A stretch of DNA of 36,122 nucleotides from JAVVSR01 sp036654095 (GCA_036654095.1 JAVVSR010000016.1:1-36122); one strand, 5' to 3'. Shown: positions 23,693-32,582, counted from the stretch's first letter. Numbers and translations are program-made. Notes: generated from the letters alone by a model not told the origin.

Positions 23693-25159
23693 TTAAAAGA
23701 GAGGTGGAATTAATACTTCGCCGTTTAGCCAAATTTCAAAAAGTCTTTGATGAGGTTTGCTAAAGCAGTTTAAAAAACTGTTAGGAGTAGCGTTTTTGTG
23801 ACTATTTTCCTTGTAAAAGGTTTGCAGCGCAACAAGGTATGCGCGCTCACCCATAAGTTCATACATACTTGCGTTCATCATCATAGCTTTGTCATAGACG
23901 GTCGCGATATAGGCGCCCTCTGACGGAAACTCGTCAAGGCGTTTTGTCATAATTCCGTCAAACGACGATTGCTTTGCTAGCCTTTCGGCAACATTGATAT
24001 AGTTGCAATGGCTACTTTCTACAATGTCGTGATATAAGGCTTCGCGGTTGCTGTGCTTAAAATAGAGCGCGGTTGAAAACTCGGCTAACCCCTCGTCAAT
24101 CCAAGCGTTTGCAACACTGTTTGTTCCAACTACTCCATACCACCATTGATGCGCCGTTTCGTGCGCAATTACATATTCGCGAGATAATCCTGTTGCAAAT
24201 GAATTAATCATCGACAAATTTGGATACTCCATACCGCCATATATAAAATTTGTGTCAACTACGGAATATGTTTTATAAGGATATTTACCAAAAATATTAT
24301 TAAAAATAGTAAAGCATTTTAATGCGTAACTTAGTGATTTTGCCGCGTCTATATCTGCTGAATAAAAATACTTCACGTCGGTATCGTCAACGCGCTCGGA
24401 AATCATTTGACCGTTTTTAAGGTAAACTAAAGCAAAATCGCGTACATGTTCAGCGTCTATTATGTGGGTAGACTTGTCATTTTTGTTAAAACTTTCAATC
24501 AAATTTCCGCTTGAAGCAACAAGTCCGTTGCCGTTTACGTTAAGTTCAACATAGTAATTTGATGTGTCGCTATAAAAAGGGTCGCCAATAGCGTAATATG
24601 GCGAAGTTACAAAGTCGCCGTTTTCGTATACGCATAAAAGAGGATAAAAGTTCGCTAAATTAACTCCGCTTTTTGTAACACCGAAGCGCGTGTGAGTTTT
24701 AGGGATTGAAACAGTGTACTCCATTTGCAAATTTACCTTGTCTAATTTTGACATAGGTTTTGACAATTTTACAGTCAGTATGTCGTTGTCTAACCCTGAA
24801 ATTTCGTAAGGAATTTCAATACCGTTTTGTTTAACAAAAGTTACCTCAATGCCACCGTAACTTGTGCCATTGTAATATGCCGCGGAATGATGTTCCTTTG
24901 AAATGGCGGGGTACGCCGCGCCCTCGCGATAGGCATTAGGATACAAGTGAAACTTAAGTACATCAAGCGTGTCGCCAGTGTTATTTTGATACACAACTTC
25001 TTGATATCCTAAGAGTTTGTTTGAGCCAAGGTCAAGTGTCGCAACAATGTCATAGGTAGTCAGTTCGCTAGGTTTATTTTTATTGTTGCAAGCCGAAAAT
25101 GCGACGCAACTTATGCAAACAACTAAAATTAGAAGCAAAATTCTAATATATTTTTTCAT
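23693..25159 (-). CDS. M1-family (aminopeptidase N-like) metallopeptidase lipoprotein
   Basis: This 488-residue lipoprotein has the lipobox FSAC (Cys 24). The gluzincin zinc motif is HETAH with WW following (about residue 332), and the third ligand Glu lies in NAWIDEGLAEF 19 residues on. YGGMEYP stands in place of the GAMEN exopeptidase motif. The M1 N-terminal beta domain is recognisable (LGSNKLLGYQEVVYQNNTGD). It lacks the large C-terminal domain of full aminopeptidase N. It probably degrades peptides outside the membrane. It follows the PRC-barrel gene by 1 nt, with GAGG inside that gene's end as ribosome binding site. Confidence 0.9.
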   Translation of the reverse strand: MKKYIRILLLILVVCISCVAFSACNNKNKPSELTTYDIVATLDLGSNKLLGYQEVVYQNNTGDTLDVLKFHLYPNAYREGAAYPAISKEHHSAAYYNGTSYGGIEVTFVKQNGIEIPYEISGLDNDILTVKLSKPMSKLDKVNLQMEYTVSIPKTHTRFGVTKSGVNLANFYPLLCVYENGDFVTSPYYAIGDPFYSDTSNYYVELNVNGNGLVASSGNLIESFNKNDKSTHIIDAEHVRDFALVYLKNGQMISERVDDTDVKYFYSADIDAAKSLSYALKCFTIFNNIFGKYPYKTYSVVDTNFIYGGMEYPNLSMINSFATGLSREYVIAHETAHQWWYGVVGTNSVANAWIDEGLAEFSTALYFKHSNREALYHDIVESSHCNYINVAERLAKQSSFDGIMTKRLDEFPSEGAYIATVYDKAMMMNASMYELMGERAYLVALQTFYKENSHKNATPNSFLNCFSKPHQRLFEIWLNGEVLIPPLF

Positions 25160-25160
25160 A

Positions 25161-26279
25161 TTATGACCTCGAATTTAAGGTTAAATCAATAAGTTTGCCA
25201 TTTTTATGAGCGACCTCGACGGCGTGAGCGGTTATAACGGAATGTTTTTTTATGATAAGTTCCTTTTTAATGTTATAAATATTGTTGGTGACAATGCGAC
25301 CAAGTAAAAAGCGGTAGTCGCTAATAAGGCGGATTGGCATTTTATTGTTTGTAGGGGTGGAGCTGTTCATAATCGCCGCAGTCAAAGGAACGCTATGTAT
25401 TTCGGCAAGTAAAGTGGCAGGCGTGTCGGTGGCAAATTGACTGTCGGTGTTAGGTTGAATGTCAGTGTTAGGTTGACTGTCGGTGGCAGGTTGAATGTCT
25501 AAGGCAGGTTGAATGGCGGTGGGCAAATTTAAAACTGATTTATCAGATAAGTTTGATATAAATTTATCCGATAAAGTAGTGGCGGTGCAAATTGGCGCAC
25601 TTGTATTTTTAGCTAATTCAAAACTTGTTTCAGCGTTCTGTTTCAAGTCGCATTCTAAAGTTATAGATTGCAAATTAGGAGATAGAGTGGTGTCAAGTTG
25701 GTCAAAATTTTCTAAAATGGCGTCAGAAGCGCAAAAAATCTCGATACTGTTTTTATCGGAACAAAGCTCCACAATAGTGTCCGAGGCGGGCTTTTTTATT
25801 TTTCGAGGAGTGGATCGCCGAACGGTTGATGAATGATTTGCCGAATAAACAATAATAATATCGTGCGATGTAGAGGCGATTTTTGTTGATGGTATAGTCG
25901 CTTGTCCATTGACTTCAATTTCCACAATGTTTTTTGTTGTATCGGCAAAAAACAAATCGGTGAGTTTGCCAATAAGTTCGCCGTCTGTGTCGTATACGGA
26001 AGAATTTATCGGATTTTCAGTGTAACGCATAAGGTCAAGCTCGTCGGCTTTTTTTATGCATAAATTATTTACTATCGTCACAGAGTCGATGGTGGTGTTT
26101 TTGATGTTTTTTAGTGCAACATATTTTTTTTCATCTAGGGTATCGCTTTCGATTAAAACAACCAAAAACTCGATAGCTTTTAATTTGTTTTCGCACAAAA
26201 CACCTATTATAGTGCCTTCATACGATGCATTAGAAAGACTTATTAATGGTTTTGATAAAAACTCGCTGATTTTTCGCAT
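25161..26279 (-). CDS. PRC-barrel domain protein with a repetitive linker
   Basis: This 372-residue protein begins with a PRC-barrel (about 4-75: ISLSNASYEGTIIGVLCENK), then a second PRC-like unit (INSSVYDTDGELIGKLTDLF, about 90-140). A long low-complexity linker carries six-residue repeats [IS]QPxTD. A C-terminal element (DYRFLLGRIVTNNIYN...GKLIDLTLNS) resembles domains of similar clostridial proteins. PRC-barrels bind RNA or proteins and occur in ribosome maturation factors and sporulation proteins; the role here is unknown. GGAGG precedes ATG 26279. It is followed 1 nt later by the M1 gene. Confidence 0.72.
   Translation of the reverse strand: MRKISEFLSKPLISLSNASYEGTIIGVLCENKLKAIEFLVVLIESDTLDEKKYVALKNIKNTTIDSVTIVNNLCIKKADELDLMRYTENPINSSVYDTDGELIGKLTDLFFADTTKNIVEIEVNGQATIPSTKIASTSHDIIIVYSANHSSTVRRSTPRKIKKPASDTIVELCSDKNSIEIFCASDAILENFDQLDTTLSPNLQSITLECDLKQNAETSFELAKNTSAPICTATTLSDKFISNLSDKSVLNLPTAIQPALDIQPATDSQPNTDIQPNTDSQFATDTPATLLAEIHSVPLTAAIMNSSTPTNNKMPIRLISDYRFLLGRIVTNNIYNIKKELIIKKHSVITAHAVEVAHKNGKLIDLTLNSRS
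25425..25514. repeat. Five 18-bp tandem repeats in the PRC-barrel gene
   Basis: Units start at 25425, 25443, 25461, 25479 and 25497, each about GTCGGTGKYARGTTGAMT, encoding [IS]QPxTD hexapeptides in the linker. The length is a multiple of three, so copy number can change without frameshift. It is a candidate for length variation between strains. Confidence 0.88.
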
Positions 26280-26365
26280 ATAAAACCTCCAAATTATGTA
26301 CTCATTTGTATTTTATTAAAAAAAAGCTAGTTTATGACGCAAAAGATTGTCGTAAAAAGTCGTAT

Positions 26366-26383
26366 TGTGCGCGCGCGCAATTT
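26366..26383. repeat. GC-alternating near-palindrome in an AT-rich spacer
   Basis: ATTGT-GCGCGCGCGC-AAT is a near-perfect inverted repeat with ten alternating G/C bases (26369-26378) within very AT-rich DNA. It may form a cruciform or Z-DNA-like structure, or be a recognition site. A related CTACGCGTAG-CGCGCGCG block occurs at 35664-35681. Confidence 0.55.
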
Positions 26384-26490
26384 AAAACAAAAAAAGACAA
26401 AAAAAACAAGGTATTTTAATTAAATAAAACCAATATATATAAATGATAAATGAAAACTATTAGTTTGTTTTTTAACAAAGTTACTAGTAG

Positions 26491-26534
26491 TTATCCACAC
26501 GAATAAGGTAGAATGTGGACAACTCGGTGGATAA
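26491..26534. promoter_or_regulatory. Cluster of three DnaA-box-like sites upstream of cwlD
   Basis: A perfect consensus DnaA box TTATCCACA lies at 26491-26499. TGTGGACAA (one mismatch, minus strand) is at 26514-26522 and GGTGGATAA (one mismatch, minus strand) at 26526-26534. All three fall within 44 bp of the 315-bp gap between the PRC-barrel gene and cwlD, which otherwise is AT-rich and gene-free. Such clusters occur at origins, at DnaA-titration sites and in DnaA-regulated promoters. Which applies here is not decided by sequence. Confidence 0.6.
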
Positions 26535-26593
26535 GCGCCTTTTTTTATGCAAAAAATGTATATTAATGAAATAATTTGTCTAAAGGGGAATAT

Positions 26594-27298
26594 ATGTATT
26601 TTATGGTGATTAAGGGATGGAAGCTTCTTGTTGTGGCAGCGGCATTAATTGTAATTCCACTGGGTATAATTGGTACAAACTATGTACAAAAGGCATACAG
26701 TCCTAGGCCTATCGCGACGGTTGTCATTGACGCTGGCCATGGAGGCGTAGACGGGGGAGTCGAAGGTGTCAAAACAGGTGTTTTTGAACGCGAAATCAAT
26801 CTAATAATATCAAAATTGCTAGCTAAACGGCTTGAAAGTGTTGGAGTAACCGCGATTTTGACTAGAAAGACGAAATCAGGGCTTTATGAAAGTATAGATG
26901 GTAACTTTAAATTAAAGGATTTTGAACGTCGAAAAGAAATAATTTTAAATGCAAATCCATCAGCTGTCGTGAGTATTCATTGCAACAAATACAGTTCTCC
27001 GTCAAGGCGAGGTATACAAGTGTTTTTTGATGGTACAAATGACGAATCGCGCGCATTTGGAAACATTATGCAAGAGGGAATAAATAAAAATTTAAATTTG
27101 CCATACACACATCGTGGATATTCGGCCTTATCGGGCGACTACTATATTGTTAAATGCACAAACGCGCCGTCGATAATTATTGAATGCGGATTTTTAAGCA
27201 ATGTTGAAGACGAAAAACTTTTAGTTGACAGCAAATATCGAGAAATTTTGACATATCATATTTTTTCGGGCATAATGCAATATATTGCAACGGCATAA
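26594..27298 (+). CDS. cwlD: N-acetylmuramoyl-L-alanine amidase CwlD
   Basis: This 234-residue Amidase_3 enzyme cuts peptide stems during spore cortex formation, needed for muramic delta-lactam. An N-terminal anchor (about 9-30) is followed by the zinc motif VVIDAGHGGVDGG (about 45), Glu in FEREINL, VVSIHCNKY and the catalytic IIIECGFLSN. Length and layout fit CwlD better than vegetative amidases, and neighbours are sporulation-biased. ATG 26594 is chosen because AAAGGGGAA lies just upstream; a TTG 18 nt earlier is possible. The DnaA-box cluster sits 60-100 bp upstream. Confidence 0.92.
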   Translation: MYFMVIKGWKLLVVAAALIVIPLGIIGTNYVQKAYSPRPIATVVIDAGHGGVDGGVEGVKTGVFEREINLIISKLLAKRLESVGVTAILTRKTKSGLYESIDGNFKLKDFERRKEIILNANPSAVVSIHCNKYSSPSRRGIQVFFDGTNDESRAFGNIMQEGINKNLNLPYTHRGYSALSGDYYIVKCTNAPSIIIECGFLSNVEDEKLLVDSKYREILTYHIFSGIMQYIATA

Positions 27299-27326
27299 TA
27301 ACTTAAATAATTAGTGCTTAGTCAAA

Positions 27327-27369
27327 AAAAGATAACGGCTATAATTTGTTTAATTGCCGCTATCTTTTA
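27327..27369. terminator. Bidirectional terminator between cwlD and the dipeptidase
   Basis: AAAAGATA-A-CGGC pairs with GCCG-C-TATCTTTT across one A/C mismatch and a 16-nt loop, with T tail on plus and A run (T on minus). It serves converging cwlD and the dipeptidase gene. Confidence 0.8.
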
Positions 27370-27399
27370 ATTTAATATTAAAATGTAAATAATTGAAGC

Positions 27400-28692
27400 T
27401 TAAAAGCAAAGCACTTTTATTGCTTCATAATATATTTTTGTAAATTTCATTAATGTATCTATCGAAACACATTCGTCGGGTTGATGAATAGTATCGGGTT
27501 CATTTGCAAATTGAGGGCCAAAAGCAACACCCTTTTTCATTGCGCGCGCATAAGTACCACCGCCTATACTGATAGGGCTGTCATTTGAACCAGTAACTTT
27601 ATTGTACGTTAAAAGTAATGTTTGAACCAAATTATCGCTTTTATCGACATAAAGAGGAAGGTGAAAGTGCGGTTTGGTAATTTTAAAGTCAGAAAACTTT
27701 GCTTTTATGTTAGGCAATATGTCGGCTTCTGACAACGTAACAGGGTAACGAATGTCTAACGTAAATGAAAGGTTGCCATTTGATAAATTGATAATACCTA
27801 AGTTTACCGTTAAACTACCACTGGGTTCATCGGATAAACAAATATTGCAACCTTCTCCGCTGTATGTGTAAAATGCGTCGCGAATACGCTTCAAGTTGCC
27901 ATCAACCTTTGACAAAACATCGAGCATTTTAACTATGGCATTTTCGCCAAACATAGGGGTTGCCGCATGCGCCGATTTGCCTAGCGCGGTTAGCGAAATT
28001 AAATTGTCGGATACGCTGTATTCAAGCCCGCTGCTTTTAGCAAGTTCTAGATTGGTTTCGGACATTGGCAAAGTTGCAAAACATTCATTTGGTACAATGT
28101 TTGGCCGTTCGCCTGCGGTTATTGTACAAAGACTGTCACATTTTTTGATTAAAGTGTAATTAACTATACCTTTTTCGCAGTTGATTACGGGAAAATCCGA
28201 GTCGGGCGAAAAACCAGTTTCGGGCATTTTTTCCGATTTGTTGTAATGCTCAATACATTTCCACCCGCTTTCCTCGTTGCAACCAAAAATCAAGCGTATT
28301 GTGCGCTTTGGAATTAAACCCTCATCTAAAAGAGCTTTGATTGCAAACATACAGCTAATCATAGGGCCTTTATCGTCCATTATGCCACGGCCATAAATGG
28401 TATTATCAACTATTTCGCCTAAAGGATTTTTAGTCCAACCTTTTCCAAAAGGCACAACGTCAAGATGGCCAAGTATCCCGAAAGTTTCCCCGCTGCCAAC
28501 ATCGGCGATACCGCAAAAGCCATCTAAATTTTTCGTTTTCATATTAAAACTGTCGCAAACCGAAAGTACATAATCTAAGCACTCGCGATTTCCTTTACCA
28601 AAGGGCGCGTTTTTTGAGGCAGGATGTTCCACGCAGTCAAAGGAGAGGGCTTTCATAATTGTTTGCAAGAGTTGGTCGCGATATTTTTCCAT
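27400..28692 (-). CDS. M20-family dipeptidase (PepV-like)
   Basis: This 430-residue dizinc peptidase shows LGHLDVVPFG (about 71), GIMDDKGP with the bridging Asp, GCNEESGWKC with the catalytic Glu, FSPDSDFPVINCEKG and a C-terminal ANEPDTIHQPDECV. These fit PepV/Sapep, cytosolic beta-Ala/X-dipeptidases with broad activity. ATG 28692 is chosen over the longer ORF from 28767 because AGGAG lies about 9 nt upstream, and the extension runs over the promoter region shared with radC. Monocistronic. Confidence 0.92.
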   Translation of the reverse strand: MEKYRDQLLQTIMKALSFDCVEHPASKNAPFGKGNRECLDYVLSVCDSFNMKTKNLDGFCGIADVGSGETFGILGHLDVVPFGKGWTKNPLGEIVDNTIYGRGIMDDKGPMISCMFAIKALLDEGLIPKRTIRLIFGCNEESGWKCIEHYNKSEKMPETGFSPDSDFPVINCEKGIVNYTLIKKCDSLCTITAGERPNIVPNECFATLPMSETNLELAKSSGLEYSVSDNLISLTALGKSAHAATPMFGENAIVKMLDVLSKVDGNLKRIRDAFYTYSGEGCNICLSDEPSGSLTVNLGIINLSNGNLSFTLDIRYPVTLSEADILPNIKAKFSDFKITKPHFHLPLYVDKSDNLVQTLLLTYNKVTGSNDSPISIGGGTYARAMKKGVAFGPQFANEPDTIHQPDECVSIDTLMKFTKIYYEAIKVLCF

Positions 28693-28803
28693 AATATACA
28701 CTCCTATATTTAAAATTGTGTAAAAGTACGCTAAAACATTTGTAATTTTCACTATATTATTATACACTAATATAGATTAAATGTGAACACTTTTGGAGGA
28801 ATT

Positions 28804-29520
28804 ATGCACGACGGCCACCGCGAAAGAATGAGACAGCGTATTTCAGAGTACGGTATTGACAGTCTTCAGCCTCATGAAGTACTGGAATATGTGCTTTATC
28901 ACGCCGTTCCTCGAAAGGATACAAATTTAATTGCTCACAATTTAATTAATAAATATGGCTCGCTTTCAAAAGTGTTTTCGGCGGACGTGGACGACTTATT
29001 GACGATTAGCGGAATGACGCACAACGCAGCGCATCTTTTAATTAGTTTGCCACAAATCCTTAGATATTATCAAAAAGATTTACAATCAAATAAAATATGT
29101 ATTAAAACGCGAAAAGAATGTGTTGATACGCTTTCTGTTTATTTTCTGGGCGAGGCGACTGAAAAGGTCTACTTGCTGTGTATGGATGCCAAAAATAATG
29201 TAATAAATATAGTGTTACTTGCAACAGGGATACCCGCAAAAGTTATGATAGATGCACGGCAAGTTGTAGACGTTGCGTTAAAGCAAAAAGCAGTATCGGT
29301 TGTGCTTGCGCACAATCATCCGTCGGGCGAACTCGAACCGTCGCACGCCGATATTGAATTAACGCGTTCAATCGCTTGCGCGCTTGAACTTTTGCAAATA
29401 AAGCTAATTGACCACTATATTTTTAGCAATAAAGGCTATTTTTCGTTTTACGAGAATGGTATAGTAGATGTAATAAATAAAAATGTTGACCGCTTTTTAA
29501 AAGAGGGCATAAGGTATTAG
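28804..29520 (+). CDS. radC: DNA repair protein RadC family
   Basis: This 238-residue protein has an N-terminal helix-hairpin-helix (KYGSLSKVFSADVDDLLTISGM) and the RadC JAB/MPN domain with HNHPSGELEPSHADIELT as the metal site. Its role in repair is doubtful in the literature, and the biochemical function is not settled. ATG 28804 is chosen because GGAGGA lies 6 nt upstream. A promoter TTGTAA-17-TACACT (28740-28768) is plausible. It is followed after 7 nt by gltX, likely co-transcribed. Confidence 0.93.
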   Translation: MHDGHRERMRQRISEYGIDSLQPHEVLEYVLYHAVPRKDTNLIAHNLINKYGSLSKVFSADVDDLLTISGMTHNAAHLLISLPQILRYYQKDLQSNKICIKTRKECVDTLSVYFLGEATEKVYLLCMDAKNNVINIVLLATGIPAKVMIDARQVVDVALKQKAVSVVLAHNHPSGELEPSHADIELTRSIACALELLQIKLIDHYIFSNKGYFSFYENGIVDVINKNVDRFLKEGIRY

Positions 29521-29527
29521 GAGTATT

Positions 29528-30967
29528 ATGAACACAGAAGTTAGAACAAGGTTTGCGCCCAGTCCGACAGGGTTTATTCATATTGGAAATTTGCGTACTT
29601 GCCTATACGCGTACTTGTTTGCGAAAAAAAACGCAGGGACATTTATTTTGCGTATTGAAGATACCGACCAAGAACGGTATGTTGAGGGAGCGGTTGAACT
29701 TATTTACAGCACGCTTAAGAAGTCGGGAATTGAACACGACGAGGGGCCCGATAAAGATGGCGGTTATGGCCCGTATGTGCAAAGCGAGCGCAAGCCGATA
29801 TATAAGGAATACGCGGAGAAACTTGTTGAACTTGGCGGAGCGTATTATTGTTTTTGTACAAAAGAAAGGCTTGAAAGTTTGACTGATGAAAATGGTGTTC
29901 GCACATATGACAAACATTGTTTGTCATTGTCGGCTGAAGAAGTTAGTGAAAAGCTTGCAGCAGGTGTTCCGCACGTAATTAGGCAAAATATTCCGCGCGA
30001 GGGTACAAGCACTTACGAGGATATGATTTTTGGCACAATTAATGTTGACTATGCCGAACTTGAGGATAATGTTTTAATTAAAAGCGATGGTATGCCAACA
30101 TATAACTTTGCTAATGTTGTTGATGACCATCTTATGAAAATTTCGCACGTGATGCGCGGTATGGAGTATTTGTCGTCAACTCCTAAGTATAACTTAATTT
30201 ACGATACTTTTGGGTGGGAGCGTCCGCGGTATATTCACTTGCCGCCTATTATGCGCGATGCAACTCATAAGCTATCTAAGCGTTTTGGCGATGCTAACTT
30301 TGACGATTTTATTAAAAAAGGTTTTTTATCCGAAGCTATTGTAAACTATATAGCGCTACTCGGTTGGTGTCCTAAGGATAACAGCGAAAAGATGACGCTT
30401 GATGAACTTATTCAAAAGTTTGATACCGATGGAATAAGTCGGAGCGGAAGTATTTTTGATGAAGTGAAAATGAGGTGGCTTAATTCGCAATACGTAAAGG
30501 AAATGTCTGTTGATGAGTATATGTCGCACGCGCGCCAGTATTTTGATTTAAGCGTTGCGAAAAACAAATATGACTATGAAAAGCTGACTAAAATTTTAAT
30601 TTCGCGTACTGAAATTTTTAGCGATATCCCCGAAAAAATTGCCTTTTTAGATGAATTTGCTGAATATGACCTAACTTTGTTTGAAAATAAAAAAGCGAAA
30701 ATAGATGTTAATGTCGCGAAAACGTGTATTGAACTTGCATTGCCAGTGTTGCAAAATGTGAATGTTTGGACAAACGAAAATTTGTATGAAACGCTTTCGA
30801 CCTTAGCTGAGGCAAACGGACTTAAAAAAACTCAAATATTTTGGGCTATACGCGTTGCGATAACCGCGCGTGAGTCAACTCCAGGCGGAGCGACTGAGCT
30901 AGCTGACATTTTAGGGAAAGAGGAATGTTTAAAGAGGCTTAAATTTAGCCTTAATTTGTTTAAATAA
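29528..30967 (+). CDS. gltX: Glutamyl-tRNA synthetase
   Basis: This 479-residue class Ic synthetase has the HIGH motif as SPTGFIHIGNLRTC, ADTDQE-like IEDTDQERY, and KMSKS as KLSKRFGDAN (about 250). The C-terminal helical anticodon domain is complete (KTQIFWAIRVAITARESTPG). It is a bacterial-type GluRS. Since glnS is present, GltX may be discriminating (tRNA-Glu only), but this cannot be judged by eye. AGGAG lies upstream of the ATG; the gene sits 7 nt after radC. Confidence 0.97.
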   Translation: MNTEVRTRFAPSPTGFIHIGNLRTCLYAYLFAKKNAGTFILRIEDTDQERYVEGAVELIYSTLKKSGIEHDEGPDKDGGYGPYVQSERKPIYKEYAEKLVELGGAYYCFCTKERLESLTDENGVRTYDKHCLSLSAEEVSEKLAAGVPHVIRQNIPREGTSTYEDMIFGTINVDYAELEDNVLIKSDGMPTYNFANVVDDHLMKISHVMRGMEYLSSTPKYNLIYDTFGWERPRYIHLPPIMRDATHKLSKRFGDANFDDFIKKGFLSEAIVNYIALLGWCPKDNSEKMTLDELIQKFDTDGISRSGSIFDEVKMRWLNSQYVKEMSVDEYMSHARQYFDLSVAKNKYDYEKLTKILISRTEIFSDIPEKIAFLDEFAEYDLTLFENKKAKIDVNVAKTCIELALPVLQNVNVWTNENLYETLSTLAEANGLKKTQIFWAIRVAITARESTPGGATELADILGKEECLKRLKFSLNLFK

Positions 30968-30990
30968 TATAAGTCACAATGGAGAACAAT

Positions 30991-31953
30991 ATGGAAAATA
31001 GCGGAAGTTTTAAAAAAAGAACAATAATTTCGGTGGCTTTATTCGTACTTACATTTGTAGGGTTAATTTTGATAGCGTCATTTCATGACTTTAAAATAAG
31101 CCAAATTTTAACCAAAAATTCGTTGCCTAGCGGTCAATACATTTCCAACAATGGTTTTGGTTTACTGTTTGAGGCTATTGGCAGTAGTCCAATTTATATT
31201 ATGAGCGGGATAGCTTGTACAATTTGGTTTTGGTGGGCTATACGAAAAAACAAGATGTGGCTTGCTGTGATAGCCGCTATTTTGGTAATTGTAGCCAACT
31301 TTGTTTTCTTTTCAGATATTTTTAAATATGTTGGGCGACATTTCGCAGCGTCAATTAGCGGAGTAGTTGAAAGCGAAGGGTTCTTTGCTAGCCCGTATAT
31401 CAAAACGATTGAAGTGATGATGTCAATAATGTTGTCGGGGTTGTTGATTGTTTCGTGGGGGTGGATTAAACCCGAAACTAACGATAAACTTGTTAAATGG
31501 AGCTTTATAATTTTCGCGGTTCTTGCTTTCTATTTGGTTATCCACTTTGTTAAAGGCCCAGTTGGACGCATGCGCTATCGCGCAATGAATGTAACTGGTG
31601 ATTGGAACGCTTTTACTAATTGGTATGTATTAAACGGCAAGCGCGCAATAGAGGGGCTTCCAGATGACTGTTGCAAATCATTTCCTTCAGGGCATACATA
31701 TTCGGCGGCGGCGATATATTCATTGCTGTGTTTGCCTGCAATACTTGAAAGTTGGAACAAGCGATGGATTAAAGTTACCTTGTTTACAGTGACTATTGGT
31801 TATACCGGGATAGTTGCAATTAGCCGACTTATTGTTGGCGCGCACTTTATGAGCGATGTTTTAATAGGTGGAACACTTGCGTTTTTAGTTGTTATGATAG
31901 CGCGTGAAGTATTTATTTATAAAGGCGCGCACATAAAAATTTTTAAAAGCTAA
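30991..31953 (+). CDS. PAP2-family membrane phosphatase
   Basis: This 320-residue, six-helix-type PAP2 (type 2 phosphatidic acid phosphatase) protein shows the three motifs KGPVGRMRYRA (KxxxxxxR), FPSGHTYSAAA (PSGH) and SRLIVGAHFMSDVLIGG (SRxxxxxHxxxD). Substrates may include undecaprenyl pyrophosphate, phosphatidic acid or phosphatidylglycerophosphate. The cysteine pair just before PSGH (DCCKSFPSGH) is noteworthy. ATG 30991 has GGAG 6 nt upstream; an in-frame ATG at 30979 is possible. It follows gltX by 23 nt. Confidence 0.88.
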   Translation: MENSGSFKKRTIISVALFVLTFVGLILIASFHDFKISQILTKNSLPSGQYISNNGFGLLFEAIGSSPIYIMSGIACTIWFWWAIRKNKMWLAVIAAILVIVANFVFFSDIFKYVGRHFAASISGVVESEGFFASPYIKTIEVMMSIMLSGLLIVSWGWIKPETNDKLVKWSFIIFAVLAFYLVIHFVKGPVGRMRYRAMNVTGDWNAFTNWYVLNGKRAIEGLPDDCCKSFPSGHTYSAAAIYSLLCLPAILESWNKRWIKVTLFTVTIGYTGIVAISRLIVGAHFMSDVLIGGTLAFLVVMIAREVFIYKGAHIKIFKS

Positions 31954-32083
31954 TTAAGCAGAAATATAAAATTAAAAGCTAATTGAAAATTATGATTATG
32001 CGGAAGGTTTTAATATTAAAATAAATGTTAATTAGCGGTCAGCCGATAATATAAGTTAAACAAATAATAAATGTGGCAGGTTG

Positions 32084-32166
32084 GTAGCGGTGAGTAGTGA
32101 ACGAAAACTTAGCAACGAACACGACTTGGAAACTAAAAGTTGTAGCGATGAGCAGTGAACGAAAAG
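32084..32166. repeat. Near-identical 25-bp direct repeats
   Basis: GTAGCGGTGAGTAGTGAACG (32084 onward) recurs as GTAGCGATGAGCAGTGAACG from 32142, 58 bp apart, each followed by AAAA. They lie in the 326-nt gap after the PAP2 gene. No ORF or RNA gene is seen around them. The unit looks like a local duplication with drift. Confidence 0.6.
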
Positions 32167-32199
32167 TAAAAAAGTAATAATGAAATTAATTTATTTAAT

Positions 32200-32240
32200 A
32201 AAAACAACCCCACTTAAGCGTTTAAGTAGGGTTGTTTTTA
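32200..32240. terminator. Bidirectional terminator between PAP2 and the HPr-like gene
   Basis: AAAAACAACCC-C-ACTTAA pairs with TTAAGT-A-GGGTTGTTTTT across one mismatch, with a small GCGT loop. A run before and T run after make it usable on both strands. Confidence 0.88.
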
Positions 32241-32278
32241 GTTTGCTAAATTTTAAATTATGATAACAAAATTTTTAT

Positions 32279-32506
32279 CTAGTCAATAAACGGAGTAAGG
32301 TCTGTGATGAGGTCGGTACAGTTATCGTTAAAAATTTCAAGTACCACGGGTGTTGAAAGGTCAAGGCTGAAAATGCCAAGTATTGACTTCGCATCAACAA
32401 CGTGACGTCCGCTTCTTAAGTCCATATCATAGTCAAACTTGTTTGTAACATTAACAAAACGCTTTACATTTTCGGCGGTTTGAAGGTTGATTGTAACTGA
32501 TTTCAT
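32279..32506 (-). CDS. HPr-like protein lacking the phosphorylatable histidine
   Basis: This 75-residue protein aligns with HPr of the PTS: NKFDYDMDLRSGRHVVDAKSILGIFSLDLSTP matches the HPr core from strand 2 to the regulatory Ser loop, with Ser 41 equal to Ser 46. The GIHARPA loop with His 15 is replaced by TAENVKRFV, so phosphotransfer is not possible. Ser 41 might still be an HPr-kinase site. Such His-less HPr proteins occur in other Clostridia with unclear role. ATG 32506 has AGGAG upstream. The likely promoter lies in the 77-nt gap before the DUF885 gene. Confidence 0.85.
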   Translation of the reverse strand: MKSVTINLQTAENVKRFVNVTNKFDYDMDLRSGRHVVDAKSILGIFSLDLSTPVVLEIFNDNCTDLITDLTPFID

Positions 32507-32582
32507 ATTAAAGCTCCTATATAAAAAATATTTTTTACTGTTTAGCAACACGAATTTTAGCATTATTTACAATAAATGTCAA

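Noticed and set aside
26280..26593. Replication origin at the DnaA-box cluster
   Set aside because: Only three boxes, no dnaA/dnaN/rpmH/recF neighbours, and the left 16S would be transcribed toward it. Kept as a DnaA-site cluster instead.
28693..28767. N-terminal extension of the dipeptidase
   Set aside because: The extension is non-conserved, covers the divergent promoter region, and ATG 28692 has AGGAG upstream.
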